Shown: positions 38,376 through 51,514 of the stretch, in pieces
How the letters are laid out: each line of letters opens with the position of its first letter
Position numbering within the stretch: position 1 is the stretch's first letter
Assembly (NCBI GenBank): GCA_037013495.1
Contig: CM072807.1
Coordinates: 3,321,001-3,385,000 of the forward strand
Length of the DNA stretch: 64,000 nucleotides
DNA from: Hippophae tibetana
Lineage: Eukaryota; Streptophyta; Magnoliopsida; Rosales; Elaeagnaceae
Reading direction: 5' to 3'
Program-made: the position numbers and the translations under genes
The notes under the pieces: generated by a model
The model's database searches: none
What the model saw: only the letters and a program-made list of their open reading frames with translations
What the model was told of the DNA's origin: nothing

Positions 38376-39430
38376 TTCAAATACCTTAAAAACAAAAATT
38401 TCCCAAAAGTCCGACAAAAATGAATAATATTACGTTATCTCATCCTTTCTAATTTAATAAAGAGATTTCAATTTATCATTGGTGAGTTTTAACTTAACTC
38501 ATTTCATTTAACTTTAAAATGAACTTATTTGAGTTGAATTGAACTTAAACGATTCATTTAATTTTATTTTTTTACAATTATATTTAATTTTTTATTACTT
38601 TTTTTGAAAAAGATTATTTTTATATTAAATATTTAAACTCAATTTAAATTCAAATTCTTCTCTAATCCCTAAAAAAATAAATTACTCACGTGTAAATGGC
38701 ACTTTAACTTTAAAATTAATTTGAATTCACGTGTACAAGTCAAATTATATTTTGTTTAATATATATATTAGCTTTTAAATTATTTTGATCATAATTAAAT
38801 TCATATATATAAAAATCTCAGATCGGTGAGATAGGAGCCAATATGTATTTTGTCAAAGATTATAGAAAATAACAATAACCCACGTATAAAATAAAGAAAA
38901 ATGTATTAAATTAAACCGCATTGTTGAACAAAACCTTCCAGAAATATGGTCGATAGAATACAAGAAAACGTGCAAGAGAATGGTAATGGTAGGTGCACTA
39001 TGAAAATTGAACAACAGTACTTTTCAGAATTACGTATACTGGAAGAAAAGAATATATAAATTATGCTAAAAGTTATGATAATCGTAACAATAAAATCTAT
39101 TTTTTTATACATTAATCGTGATCTCGTATCACTTGTAATATTATATATATAAATTGCATGTTGTATTCTTATTTTAATTTTAATTTTGACCACATTGTAA
39201 TTTTATTTTAATTTTGATGTTGAGCTTATTCACAAAGTACAAAATGTGTGTTGTAATATTATCCTAATTTTGTTATATTTTTATAAAATTAAGTTTTTAA
39301 ATACTAAATAATTTAAGGATTTTACATTCTAAGTAACAGATATTAGTTTAATTTTTTTTTTGTGATTTATTATATTTTTACTTATATTCTTAACATTTAC
39401 AAAAAAAAAATTATAATATCTCTAGATTTT
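38376..39430. other. AT-rich intergenic stretch
   Basis: No supported gene. A 95-codon minus-strand open frame near 38.9-39.2 kb is Ile/Lys/Ser-rich and matches no family I know. Confidence 0.6.
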
Positions 39431-40026
39431 ATGATTAATACCATTAATGTCACTAAATCTAGTGACACTAACTTTTCCATCCATATCATGTTAATATTAT
39501 TATGACTTTGATACCAAAATGAGAAGTTAATTATTTAATACCAGTTGTTAATTCCTATAATTTTTAAATATAATTTATTTTTTATCATAATATTATGTTA
39601 TTTATATCTTTATATTTCTGTTTATCATTATTATAATTTGATATAAATAAATATCTAAACATTTAAGATCTTTAATTGACTTAAAAGTTATAATTATTAT
39701 ACTTGGACTTAATGTGTTAATCACACTTTTTCCTTCTATTATTATTATGCCTCAATTTTACTTAAATCTTAATAACCTCTTAGTAATTGTAACCCTTCTA
39801 TATTCGTATATAGATAGTATTCAATTTAGATTTATTAGAAAATAGTAAATGAACTATATTTTATTCATAAAATAATAATTATTACAAATTTAAGATAAAA
39901 TAAGAACCTTTAATAGATTCTTATTCTCTCATAATTACCGAGTACATAATTATTAGTTGAAATTTCAAGATAAAAGGGGTTACTATGCTAGAGGTTATGT
40001 TTTGACTTATGTTTTTACTCTTATAG
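39430..40026 (-). mobile_element. Second old caulimovirid leader fragment
   Basis: On the minus strand this matches the leader of the main caulimovirid copy and the 26.5-27.8 kb fragment. Shared blocks include the TTGGTATCAAAGTC primer-site-like sequence near 39.51 kb, CTTAAGATCTTTAATTGAC-like and TTATTCATAAAATAATAATT. It spans roughly from primer site to the RNA-start equivalent and then stops where a CACTA-like element begins. It is more diverged than the other two copies. Confidence 0.7.
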
Positions 40027-40814
40027 TAGTACTACAAAACAAACTATTAAAGTCGATTAAAGATTGACTTTAAATTAATTTAAAGTCAGTTCACGCGTTG
40101 AACCGATTTTAAATTTTTATTTTTATTTTTTTACAAAATTTACTCATTTTTTATTATACTAAAACTAAAACATGTATTCGATCACTACATAATAGTAGGA
40201 AAAAAACAAAATCTGTTTAACAAATAGTTTAAATAATACAAATAATTGAAAAATAAAATATTAATTAATAGCTTAAAAATTACCATGGTGTTATCCTATG
40301 TTATTTAAGATCATCATATTTTTCTCTTGATGTTATAATATAAAACCTACATATATAATACAAAAAATTATACATAGAAATAATAACACATAATAACAGA
40401 AAAATATGAATAATAAATGCGTATGATTAATTGAAATACTTACAAAAGTAAGTGAAGTGACAAAATGAAGGAAATGAATAAAAAATAGGTATAAAAAATT
40501 TGAGTATTTTGCTCAACAAAAATTAGTGGATCTAAAAAATAAGTTAGTGAAAAAGAAAACCCACTAACCAGCGCTGAAATTGATAATCGTAGGTGGCCGA
40601 AAAATGAGAAAGAGTGGAGGAAGTTTTGGGTTTTTGAGAGTTATAAAGCACTTGAAATAGTTTTTGTCTGAGGAAGAAAGAAGATAAAAATATATATCCA
40701 CGTGTGTAACGTCGGTTTTACGTATCAATCGATGTTATCCACGTAGTTCATAGCGTCAGTTTTACACCGAACCGACTTTACATATCGACTTAAAAATTTC
40801 TTTTTGTAGTAGTG
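40027..40814. mobile_element. CACTA-like nonautonomous element
   Basis: The right end reads, in reverse complement, CACTACTACAAAAAGAAATT, a classic plant CACTA terminus. The left end TAGTACTACAAAACAAACTA is a diverged inverse copy, and both continue into AAGTCGAT. Subterminal GTCGGTTTTAC/AACCGAC motifs recur, as expected for transposase-binding repeats. No transposase frame. The flanking 3-bp target duplication is imperfect (TAG/TAT). Confidence 0.65.
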
Positions 40815-41788
40815 TATGTTGAGATTTATGACTTATTTTTTTTACTCTTATACCTCAATAATTAGATATTTAGGGAGTAAAAGATAAAATTATACATTTA
40901 AGTTTTAACTATTGATATAAGAGAATATAAAAAAATTATTTAATAATTTGTAATCAGTGACCATATTTCATATATATTAGTGTATGTATTGTTGTTGATG
41001 AGGACAATACAAGTCCTTTTAGAGAGAGATTGATTAAAGGTTAACATGTGCATATTAAAAATAGTAAACAAATATTATAAACAATTAATATGTTGGAAAA
41101 ATTGGAGTTCTTGTTCGGATGAAAAAGAAAAAAAGATAAAGGAATATTATGTATAAATGTCCCACTTCCACAATAGAGTAAATATATGGTGATTAATTAG
41201 ATTCTATATTCTTCCAGGAAAGAAAAATTAATAGAATACCCAAAAAGAAAAAAAAGAAAAGAAAGAAGAGTGATCAGCGTATGCCCCCACATCACATATA
41301 TCTAATCTAATTTTGTGTGGAATATGTTCTTGAGAAGACCTCCAATAGTCCAATAATAATCCAAATATGTAAATGTTGAAATTTCTCTGATTAGATCAGT
41401 TGTTGTTGGGTCATATTGTAATACTTATGTATCACACTCACAAAAATTATACAATACAGACAAACTGAGAGATGATGATATGCATATGACACTTATACGT
41501 AAATGTAAAAGAATTGAACTTCAAATGTTTAAAGAGAAGAGTCAATCTAATAATTCAAACAAAAAAAGCACTAATAATTCAGGCGATACCACCTTTTTAT
41601 ATACTTTGAGAAATAAACATGGGAATTTTTTTTAAAAAAATTAATATCTTCGTAATCAAATTTTAATTTAATAATTTTTAATATTAAATAACGTTTAATA
41701 TAAAATGATATATCAAATTCTTTTAATAATAAAAACATATAAAATGAACATAAAGAAATGTTATTTTTGTGATTTAATATTTTAAAGA
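40815..41788. other. Intergenic stretch between small elements
   Basis: No gene recognised. The first ~40 bases (TTATGACTTATTTTTTTTACTCTTATA area) resemble the sequence just left of the CACTA-like element. Confidence 0.5.
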
Positions 41789-42369
41789 TGTTAGTTGTTC
41801 AAATAAATCTCACATTCAAAAAATATGAATTGAAATTTTGATATATAGTTAGAATGAACTACTCCTTTTACTAGTTTAACTTTTTGGGTTATAACGGTAA
41901 ACTTAACAAATGATATCAAAATCAAAATCCAATTTTTATTGTATGGACACACACAAAATGAATTTTCCAAGATAAAAGTAGACTTATATAGATTATACAC
42001 GTGATCTAAGTCTAAACAAATGATAGGTCTCTCGTTGGATATCGATGAGAATTGTATGATTTTATTTTAGAATCATTTGAACTCTGAAGGATTAATTAAG
42101 TTGGCGTGATTTTTTTGACTACTTTGTATCACGCATATGAACTCGATGAAGTATGGATACCCGTTTAAATAAAGTGATTAAATAACTTGTCTTTAATATT
42201 TGGGCATGATTGGAGTTTAAGAATATGATTGTTTTCGTTCAAGAGAAATTGTTAGATGTTTAAATAAGTCTCGAATTAAAAAAATATGAGTAATATATTA
42301 AATATAAAATTAGGATAAATTATTCTTAATTTCTAATAAATTAATCTTTTGAAATAAAAACTTATTACA
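41789..42369 (+). mobile_element. TRIM (miniature LTR retroelement), 581 bp
   Basis: Two 120-bp terminal repeats (41789-41908 and 42250-42369) both begin TGTTAG and end in ACA. Shared features include the AAAAATATGA block and the spacing throughout. Directly after the first lies AATGATATCAAAATC, a degenerate initiator-tRNA-Met primer site. A purine-rich AAGAGAAAT precedes the second repeat. The 340-bp interior has no coding capacity. The repeats are clearly diverged, so the insertion is old. Confidence 0.75.
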
Positions 42370-43840
42370 AATAAAATGGTGCTTTTTATGTTATTTTCTT
42401 AAAAAATTATGATATTTACCATACCAGATATACTTTTTTAAGAATGAATCACAAATAAAATATTAATGGTATAAGATCAACAATCGTCAACCTATATTTA
42501 TTTTCAAATTTCTTTAGGGTTTAGTTATTAATAAATATTAGTTTTTTAACTTATATGGATATATGATAATTTAAATTTAATAAATATATAATAATATTAA
42601 TTATTGAATAATAATAATTTTTATTTCATAAAATAAAATAAAAAATGTAAGCTTTTGAATATAAAATTTTAAGTTATTTTTATTATATTTGAAAAATTGA
42701 TGTTAAAATATTTTATAAAGTAGTTTGTAGAAATACTTTTAAAAAAATAGTTAATTAATTTGTTACTTTAACGATAAATAAATATATAATAGTAACTATT
42801 TTATGGGCAAAAGAATCCAAATACAATATAAACATGATTGATTTATCATGATATTAAAATAATTGTCTAATTTTATTTAATAAATAAATCAAATATATCA
42901 TAATAACATATTAACTTATTTAATTAATATTTTAATTATTTAGTAAGTTAATTCTATATGAATGATAGATATGACTCGATTGAATTTAATAAGCATTTTT
43001 ACTTAAAAATAATTTATATTAATAGACTATTCTTTTTTTAATTGATATGAGCTATGATATGATTTTAATATAAAAATTATTAGTTCAATCAAAATATAAT
43101 CTGTTCATAAGTGAATTGATTGAACACTAATTAAATGGTTAATTATTAATAGTATAAATTATCATCCTTAATATAATAAAATAATTATTCATAAAAAATA
43201 TATTTATTATATGGATATTCAACAAAAATATTATATATGTATAAATGAATTGATCGAATACTAATTAAATAAGTCATCATTAATTGTATGAATTATCATC
43301 CTTTATGTAATAAAAATAATTTATTAGTGTAAAAAAACTAAAAAAAAGAATAAATATATATATTTATTAAATAGATATTTTGTACATTAGTGTAAAAATT
43401 AACAAAAAGTAAAAGAAAATATATGATATGGTTATAAGTGAATTATCATCCTTAATGTAATAAAAATAATTTTATTATATAAAATAACTATTCATCAAAA
43501 TATTTTTATTATATAGATATTTTGATATTTATTGATGTAAAAAATAAAAAACGGTGGAAGAACAACCACCATTCACACTTTTTATATATAATGATATAAA
43601 GAAAAATGCAAATCGAGGAGGAAAAAAAGTGAATGATAAAATATTTTGTATATACAAATGCTATCTCATGTATATGAGAAACTTATTTAGTATAGAGAAA
43701 TACTAATATATTATCAAAATCAATGAAATTTTATAAAATTTTAGAATAACTAAGAAAATAGTAATTCATTATATAGCCCTATGACATGGAGTAAAAATTT
43801 ATCACAATATTCTTGTTCATGAACTTAATGTATAGGTTAA
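42370..43840. other. AT-rich intergenic DNA with short degenerate repeats
   Basis: No gene. The phrase GAATTATCATCCTTAATGTA and variants recur three times around 43.16, 43.29 and 43.44 kb, each followed by AATAAAA...TTTATTATAT and GATATTTT. This indicates a degenerate ~150-bp tandem repeat. Confidence 0.55.
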
Positions 43841-44310
43841 ATAGTAAAAATATATTTAGTACACCATATTAGATATATTAAGTATAATTATATTAGATTA
43901 AAATTTATTAAATTATATTATAATTATTTTGAATATTATCTGATAAAATTAATAATAAATATTTTAATAAAATAATTTATTTTTAAAATAATATTTAATT
44001 TATTTTTTATAGTTTTCTTACCTATTACTATAATTTCATTATAATAATTGATTTAAATTAATATTTAATTTATTTTTATATTATTATTATATTTTAAAAA
44101 TAAAAAATATTATATTTTTATTTTAAAATGAAATAAAAAAATAAAGATACATAATTTTATATATATAATTTCAAATAACTAAATAAAGTATGAAATATGA
44201 TTTATACCTATTACTAATATCAAATTTTTATATAATTATATGATTTTTATTTTATAAAAAAATACAATAAAAATATTTAATAAAAAAAATACGAGTTGGT
44301 CGTTAGACGT
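43840..44310 (+). repeat. Dispersed AT-rich repeat family, member D
   Basis: It matches member A (9.86-10.31 kb) block for block, for example AAATATTTTAATAAAATAAT and ACCTATTACTAATATCAAAT followed by TATATAATTATATGATTTTT. It ends near ACGAGTTGGTCGTTAG, comparable to AACAAACGACTTA in member A. Confidence 0.65.
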
Positions 44311-44624
44311 CAGAGATACTAAGACTAGATAAGTAGAGAATACAACGAGAATGTTTATTGTTATAAGTTATAACATGACTTTAAAAAAAAAAAAAAAAAA
44401 GGTTATAACATGACCATGAGCCGATCAGCCAAGATTTGGGCGGTCCAAATCCAAGTGACCAATAATGCGAATTTGAAGATTCCAGGGGGTAAAGGTAAAG
44501 GTGAAGGTAATACATATATTTCAATATTGTCAATTCTCACAGCCGAATTTGACTCCTCTCGTCAAGTCCCACTTTTTCTTGTACCTAACTGTAAGCTGTA
44601 TTTGCTTGACTTTTATATAACAAC

Positions 44625-44742
<118 letters not shown>

Positions 44743-46022
44743 TCATCACATTGTATAGGGACCACCTACATTAAATGTCCAATTGAGGGATAACAAGTGA
44801 ATTAAGTTGTATCTCAAGTTAAGATACCAAGCATTTTTTTAAATAAAGTTGGTTATATTCTAATAAAAGTTAATATTAGGTAGATTTTATTATAACATCA
44901 ATTTTTATATTTAATGAATTAATTTTTAAAATTAAAAAGTAAATAATTCTTATAAATTTTTATGTAGTATAAAACTTAAAAAAAAAAACTAATGAATCTA
45001 TTCCTTACAAAAAGAAAAGAAAAGAAAAGAAAAAACATGGGCTTTTTATTAAAAAAGAAAATCGCAAATATGAGTGTTTCACATATTTAGTTAACCTTTT
45101 ACCATCAAAAATACCATAACACGTGGGTGGAGTTAATAATGGTTAGTCACGACTATGGCATATTTATTAAAAAGGTAATAACGAGAGTGTTATTGTTATT
45201 ATTATGGTTTTCTTATTTAAAATTCATTTATAATTATATTATAGGAAGCTTTTTTTTCTTTTGTTATTTTTCCATCATTTTTATATCATGATATTTTATT
45301 AAAAAATTAAGTAAAATAATAGTTATAAAATTTATAAAAACAAAAATAATATCTTAATGATATTAAACGGATCTAATTGATTTGAATGATATTTAATGTG
45401 AAATCATTGGTTAATTTTTTTTACAATATTAAAAATATATGAATGAGACACGTGATGTGTTATTTTTGATATTATAAGTTTTAAGAGGTATTATTTTTAT
45501 TATTTTATAAAAATAGCAACTCTTATGTCTACTTTATGTATTTTTACTATTAGAAATTTTTTGACTCATCATTTCACGTTAAACATAATCCAATTAAATG
45601 TCATTCAAATTGATTTAAAGTTATTTAGATTCGTTCAAAGTTGAGTTTCGTCAAATTTGATACAATTCAATATTATTTATGTACTATTTTTTTGTTATAA
45701 ATTGTTATAAGTTTTAGGATGTTATTTTTATGTATTTTATAAATCTCGGGAACCCAAAAATAGAATAATTAAACTTAAAAAACATGTTTCTTAATCATCA
45801 TGGAGGAAAAAAAAGGGTTAGCCTATTGTGGGAATATTAATATATAAAACTTGTATTTCTATGATTATTGATGAGTAAAAATAGAGGGATGAGGACATTT
45901 TTGTGTATATTAGAAAGAAATGAAATTAGGTATTCCATGTCCTTGTTGATTCAGTGACTGATTGATATATTTGCTAGAAGATCCAACATTCTTTGTATGT
46001 TTTTGAGAATGTAGTTCCCATT

Positions 46023-46068
46023 GAATCTAATTCAGTTCCACTACTCCAATAACTACTGAATTAGATTC
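46023..46068. repeat. Perfect 14-bp inverted repeat with 18-bp loop
   Basis: GAATCTAATTCAGT and its exact complement ACTGAATTAGATTC are separated by 18 bases. It forms a stable short hairpin; too short to be a normal plant miRNA precursor. Confidence 0.9.
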
Positions 46069-46139
46069 TTATCTTAGCCCTACTATCTTACATTTATATA
46101 TCATGCATGTATATATAAACTAGCTTTTTTTAAAAGTCG

Positions 46140-46143
<4 letters not shown>

Positions 46144-46187
<44 letters not shown>
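46144..46187. repeat. (AT)22 run within an 8-bp inverted repeat
   Basis: A pure AT run, flanked by ACTAGCTT (46119-46126) and AAGCTAGT (46197-46204), so the whole block could extrude as a cruciform. Confidence 0.9.
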
Positions 46188-46189
<2 letters not shown>

Positions 46190-47969
46190 TATATAAGCTA
46201 GTGTCAACTTGCACTTTGAAGTAGTGACGATATCTATAATAGGATATGCCTCTTTCTCATCACTTCCACTACGTCTTCTCAAAAACATTCCAATTATGAG
46301 TTGCTCTCTTAATCGGCATCTGTTTATTTTTTTTCCCCCACACAATATCTTTTTGCATGTTTAAAAATATTGTATATAAAATGAAATCAATTTAATTATA
46401 ACCGAAGATATTTAAGCATTATTCATTTTGTATACTCTTGTGCTTCCTCTTTATCTCATAACTCATAAGCCGTGTAATTAGTTTACATGAATAAGTTCTA
46501 AACTGTTTAACATACATAATGTTGTATGTGCTATGAGCTAAAATATTGACATATTTTTAATATCATTCAATTATTATATGATTTTATTTTAAACTTCTTA
46601 AAAAATATGTCTTTTTTATATTTAAAAAAATATACACTTGAATCGCATTTTTGAATATTGAAAAAAAATTACATTACAAGAAAAAATATATATGTATTTT
46701 ATAGATGAGATTAAAAATAAAATTTGATTTGTAAATAGAATTATGTTATATAATTTAACCAAATTTTTATCCTTCCATTTCTTAACTATTTTTTAAAAAA
46801 TGATTCCTGTATTATGTCAAAATTTCCGCTCATTAGTATTAGAATAAGAAGAAAAAAAGTTAAGAAAAATAACATAAATAACACCCTTTATGTTTAGTTC
46901 GTGTATTTTCACTATTAAAAAAAGTAAGATACATTATTTTACATTAAATACTGTTTAAATCAAATAAAGATTATTTTGACGCATTGAATTAATGTCAGAT
47001 AATTAAAATAGTTGAATATTATTATATTTTTATTTTTATTGTTATAAATTTTAAGATGTTGTTTTTTGAAATTTCTCAATAAAAAATTAAAAGATTTTTA
47101 TTTTCTTAAACTAAGACAGCACACAATATTACCATCCACGATATTAGATTTAAATTAGGGAAAAGAAATCAAAGTTAATAAAATGTGAAGAAATGATTTG
47201 ATTTAAAAATATACATTTTTACTTTTTTTTATTTCTATCTTAAACCAATATTTTCTATTAAACTTTCTCCGTGACTCATAAATAATTATAAAAAACCAAA
47301 AATATAATAATTATTAAAATTTATAACCATAAAATAAATTTTTTATAGGTTATTTATACATATTTTTAATAATAAAAATATTATTTTATATTGAACATTT
47401 TTTAATTAAATATCATTTAAATTAAGTTATTATCTTTAAAATTTATTTTAAACATCATTTAATTAAAAAAATTAATATCATTAAATATTATTATTATAAA
47501 TCATTGATTGTTAATTTATACAATTTCCCAATAATCTTTAGAGAAAAAGAACGTTAAAAGTCGGTAGGATTTGTCGATAATAAATAATCTTTCCACAAGT
47601 GAATGGCATAAAGAGTAATTTTATTTATTTGTAGTAAAGCATGAATTTTACCTTTTTTATTAAGTGAGACTTATAAATATTTATAAATGATGGAATTTAT
47701 TTTTAAATGATAATGCAGTGTATATTTAATTTTAATAGGAATACATATAGTTTTTCATGGCAAAACAAAAGAAAAAAAGCAGACTCATAAATTTACATCA
47801 ATATTTATACTTATATTATTTAAATTTTAATATTATTTAAAAAATATTTTTTTTAATTTTAAAAATAATTATAATACATACTGACATACAAAATATGTGT
47901 GTAAAAGTTAGAAAAATTAATTTATACTAATATTTCTAAGGGCAAAAAAGTGAATGGCAAAACAAGAAA

Positions 47970-48165
47970 ATGTCATCATTCCACGCGCCTCTAGAGTTTA
48001 GTGCAACGTGGCGGCGACACTCTTACGCGGTGATGTTTTGCGTCGGTGAGCGTGGGAAAACAATGGAGAGTAGACCCTACAGAGACCCGATATTTCCCAC
48101 CGACTTCGTTGACCAACATTTCAACTGTCTACGAGACTACGACCACGAGTCCCCCGTGTGAGACT
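47970..48165 (+). other. GC-richer island with a 63-codon open frame, unassigned
   Basis: This 195-bp patch has ordinary coding-like composition inside very AT-rich DNA and contains an uninterrupted frame starting MSSFHAPLEFSATWRRHSYA. No domain recognised, and no splice sites or promoter stand out. It could be an exon remnant, a gene-fragment capture or part of a decayed transposon. Confidence 0.25.
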
Positions 48166-50200
48166 AGCTTTTCGATAGACCGTAGTTATCTTATTGACTA
48201 ATTTCACCATTTTAACCATTAAGTAATGTTATATAAATTATTTATGTATTCAATTTATATCTATATTAATTATTATTTGATATATATTTAAATAATTTTA
48301 ATAATAAAAAAATCACTTTTAAAAAATTTATCATTTATTATTTTATAATTAATATAAATATTTATTTATATAATACTAACATTTTAATTAATCATATTTT
48401 ATTTTTAGGACTATCCTCTAACGTTTTTGTTTACTACCTTGACCGATACCCTTATTAAAAATTATTTGTATATTTGATCTTGGGATCCAAAATATTACAC
48501 ATAATCTATTGAATAAAATAATTGTAAATAGCTTATACAAGTAACACTTTTGGATGAAGAATTATAAATGTTTATTTGTTTAATTTGCGAAATGTCTCCA
48601 TTGATCACTTTTTGTTAGTTATTTAAAAAAATAGTAATTTTTATATTTAATTTATAAAAAATTAACATATCATTTTACAATTAATACATACATTTAAATT
48701 TTATTTAATATTATTATAATGATATTTTTATTTTAATGTTTTAAGAGTAAATTTTCTTCTTGTTTTTTAATAAATTTCAGTCATGCATCATCAGAGATGT
48801 TATTGATTCTTACTCCACTGTAGCAATTAATATTATCTTTGATATTATACAAGTTTATAAATAATTTTGTTGAATTGTTACTTGTAAACGTATTACAAAG
48901 ATATTTAACAAATTTAAATAATAAATTATATAATATTATACTAACGTTAATTAATAATAAATTATAAAACTTATTTAAAGAGTAAGTAGTTCAAAATAGC
49001 TTCATATTTCTTTTAGACTCGTTATGAGAGTTTAAAAATTGATTAAAACAGATTGAGAAAATTTGCTTTATTGAAAAGAAAAAAAATTAAGTTATATTCT
49101 TCTGCTATTTAGATTGATTTACGTGCGACTTAATTGTTCTTGGCTTCTTGCACTACTATGAAAAATTAATATTAATAAGCAGTATTTTAAAGTAGCATTT
49201 TATTAATATATATATAAAGTAGCATTTGTCCTCGTCATGTAACACGTATATGGAAAATACATACACTAAGAAGAATTTCATTGACTTAAAAATATTAAGT
49301 CAATAATACTAAAAATAATGAATAATTTTACTTTTTTTTTGTTGGTATAACTTGAGTTCATACTGGTAACACGTTTTCAATTTTATAAATTTGATTTAAT
49401 TTGTGAAGTTTTTTCATGTTAAGAACTATAAATAAGTTATTAATTACACCTTTTATAAGTTTAAATTTTTGAAAAAAATTGTGTATGATACTTTTACAAT
49501 TTTGAACTACATTAAAAATATGTGATATACAAATAAATGTTAGCCATTTTTTTTCTACTCCAATTTTAGGAATTTCTATGAAGAGCACCATAATAAGAAT
49601 TATTATTTATTCTCTTAAAAGATTAGGAGTTTAAGTATTTTTACGAAGAAAAAAATAATATATCCATTATTAATAAAATTACTCTTATTGTTTGAAATGA
49701 TACTATATGTAGGTATAAGGTAGAGATATGAGATTGATAAGATTTAACCCAGTTTAAAATACTAGTTGATTAGTGTTTACTCGAATAGATAGAGTACAAC
49801 TTTTCAATCTAATAGTTATTTTTCTTCTACCAAATTTTTATCTTACTTGTCGACTAAAACTTTGAGATGAAATATGGGTTACTCGATTATTTCTATTATT
49901 TTTGATATTTTATTTCTAGGATTTGTTATTTGGTTGTTGGATATTCTTCCTTGGATGTTATTGTTTGGAAAATTTCTATTCTTGCTTGGTTTGTTGACAT
50001 TTGTAATACCCTAGAGGTTTAGTATCAAAGTCTTGTTCATCTTGGAAGTATCTCGTAGTTGTTTTATGTGTGGATTTTTGGTAATGGATATTGTGGTTTG
50101 TAGTTGTATCTAAAAATAACTCTGGTGTGTTGAAAATGAGTAGAATGGAAACATAAAAGTATGATGACACAAAATATTTCCATATTTAAAAGAGTAAGAT
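48166..50200. other. AT-rich intergenic stretch
   Basis: No gene supported; short minus-strand open frames near 49.36-49.59 kb are Lys/Asn/Ile-rich and show no domain. Confidence 0.55.
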
Positions 50201-51510
50201 GAAAAGTTTGTTAGTATAACAAAAGGTAGCTCAAGCTTTAAATGATGTTTCAGAGTATTTGGATGATTTTATGAAATTTTAAAAGAAGGAATTATTGTTG
50301 ACAGCTTATACCTTAATTTTTTTGCATTTGCACGATAATGTGATTCTGAGGTTCAAAATGCAAAGACCGTAAAGGAATTATGGAAGAAGTTGGACGACAT
50401 ATACATGCAAAGAATGATGTCTCAGAGGTTCCATTTGAAAAAAAAACTATTGTTTGCATTTCGAATGGATATGTCAAAGTTATTATAGGCTAATTTGACA
50501 AAGTTTCGAAGAATCTCCAATGACTTGGTAAACATTGGAGAGGGTTTTAATGATGAGAATCTTGTCCAATTTCTATTACACGATCTATCAGATCCTTACA
50601 AAGAAGTGAATACGGGTCTAAGTAGGAAAGGGATGATATCTCTTTGGAACTAGTTATACCTCTTTTAAGAACTAGAGTTAAGAACAGAGAGACTTCACAT
50701 TGGTGGGAGTGGAGGTAATGGTGATGTCTTGTATTCATGAGATAGAGGTGGAAAAAGAAGTCAAAGGTAAAGGAAAATATCGATCAAAATCCCATGGTTT
50801 GAAAGGCAAAATGAGATGTTACATATGTAACAAGAAATGGCATTTCAAGAAGATTGTCCAGAGAAAGAAAAAAAAACTAAGGGAGATACTAGTAAAGAAG
50901 ATGCATCGATGATGACAAATGAGATGGGTTATGATAGTATTGAGGCATTGGTGATTTCTTCAAGCAATTGTGATGATGCTTAGGTCTTGGACGCATGGTT
51001 TACTTTTCAAATGACACCTTACAAGGAGTAGTTTGTTGATTATATGAAAGTGAATAATGGTATTATTCACATGGAAAATGACCATTCATGTAATGTAATT
51101 AAAGTTGGGTTAGTAAGGCTTTGCCTCAATGATGATTCAACAAACATTTGTGATGAATAATGTGAGACATGTGCCTGCATAAAAAAAGAACTTGATCTCG
51201 TTAGGTGCATTGGACAATATATGTTATAGCTATAAGGGAAAACGCGATTAATAGAAGGTGTGTAGAGGTTATTTTGTATACTTCAAAGGTGTACTAAGGA
51301 ATGGGCTCTATTACCTCGATGCTATTATGAAAACAAATGTTACCATGGTGAGCCACGATAAGGAGAATGTCAACCTTTGGCACAAAATTTTGGGTCACAT
51401 AAGTAAGAGAGGTTTGGAGGAACTTTCCAAGAGGAATATTCTTTGTGGCAGTAAGCTTGACAAAATTTATTTTTGTGATCATTGCATCTTTTGCAAGAAG
51501 TAGAAAGTGA
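50200..51510 (+). mobile_element. Decayed Ty1/copia fragment (gag to GAG-pre-integrase)
   Basis: Recognisable pieces occur in order on the plus strand. Gag-like text (ELWKKLDDIYMQRMMSQRFH) comes first, then a CCHC-knuckle remnant (CYICNKKWHFKK) near 50.81 kb. A GAG-pre-integrase segment follows near 51.26-51.50 kb (LWHKILGHISKRGLEELSKR...CDHC). No reverse transcriptase region follows. The fragment is heavily broken and old, of the lineage with Tnt1/Retrofit-like gag. Confidence 0.8.
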
Positions 51511-51514
51511 AGTT

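Noticed and set aside
46023-46068. miRNA precursor
   Set aside because: Stem of only 14 bp cannot hold a 21-nt duplex.
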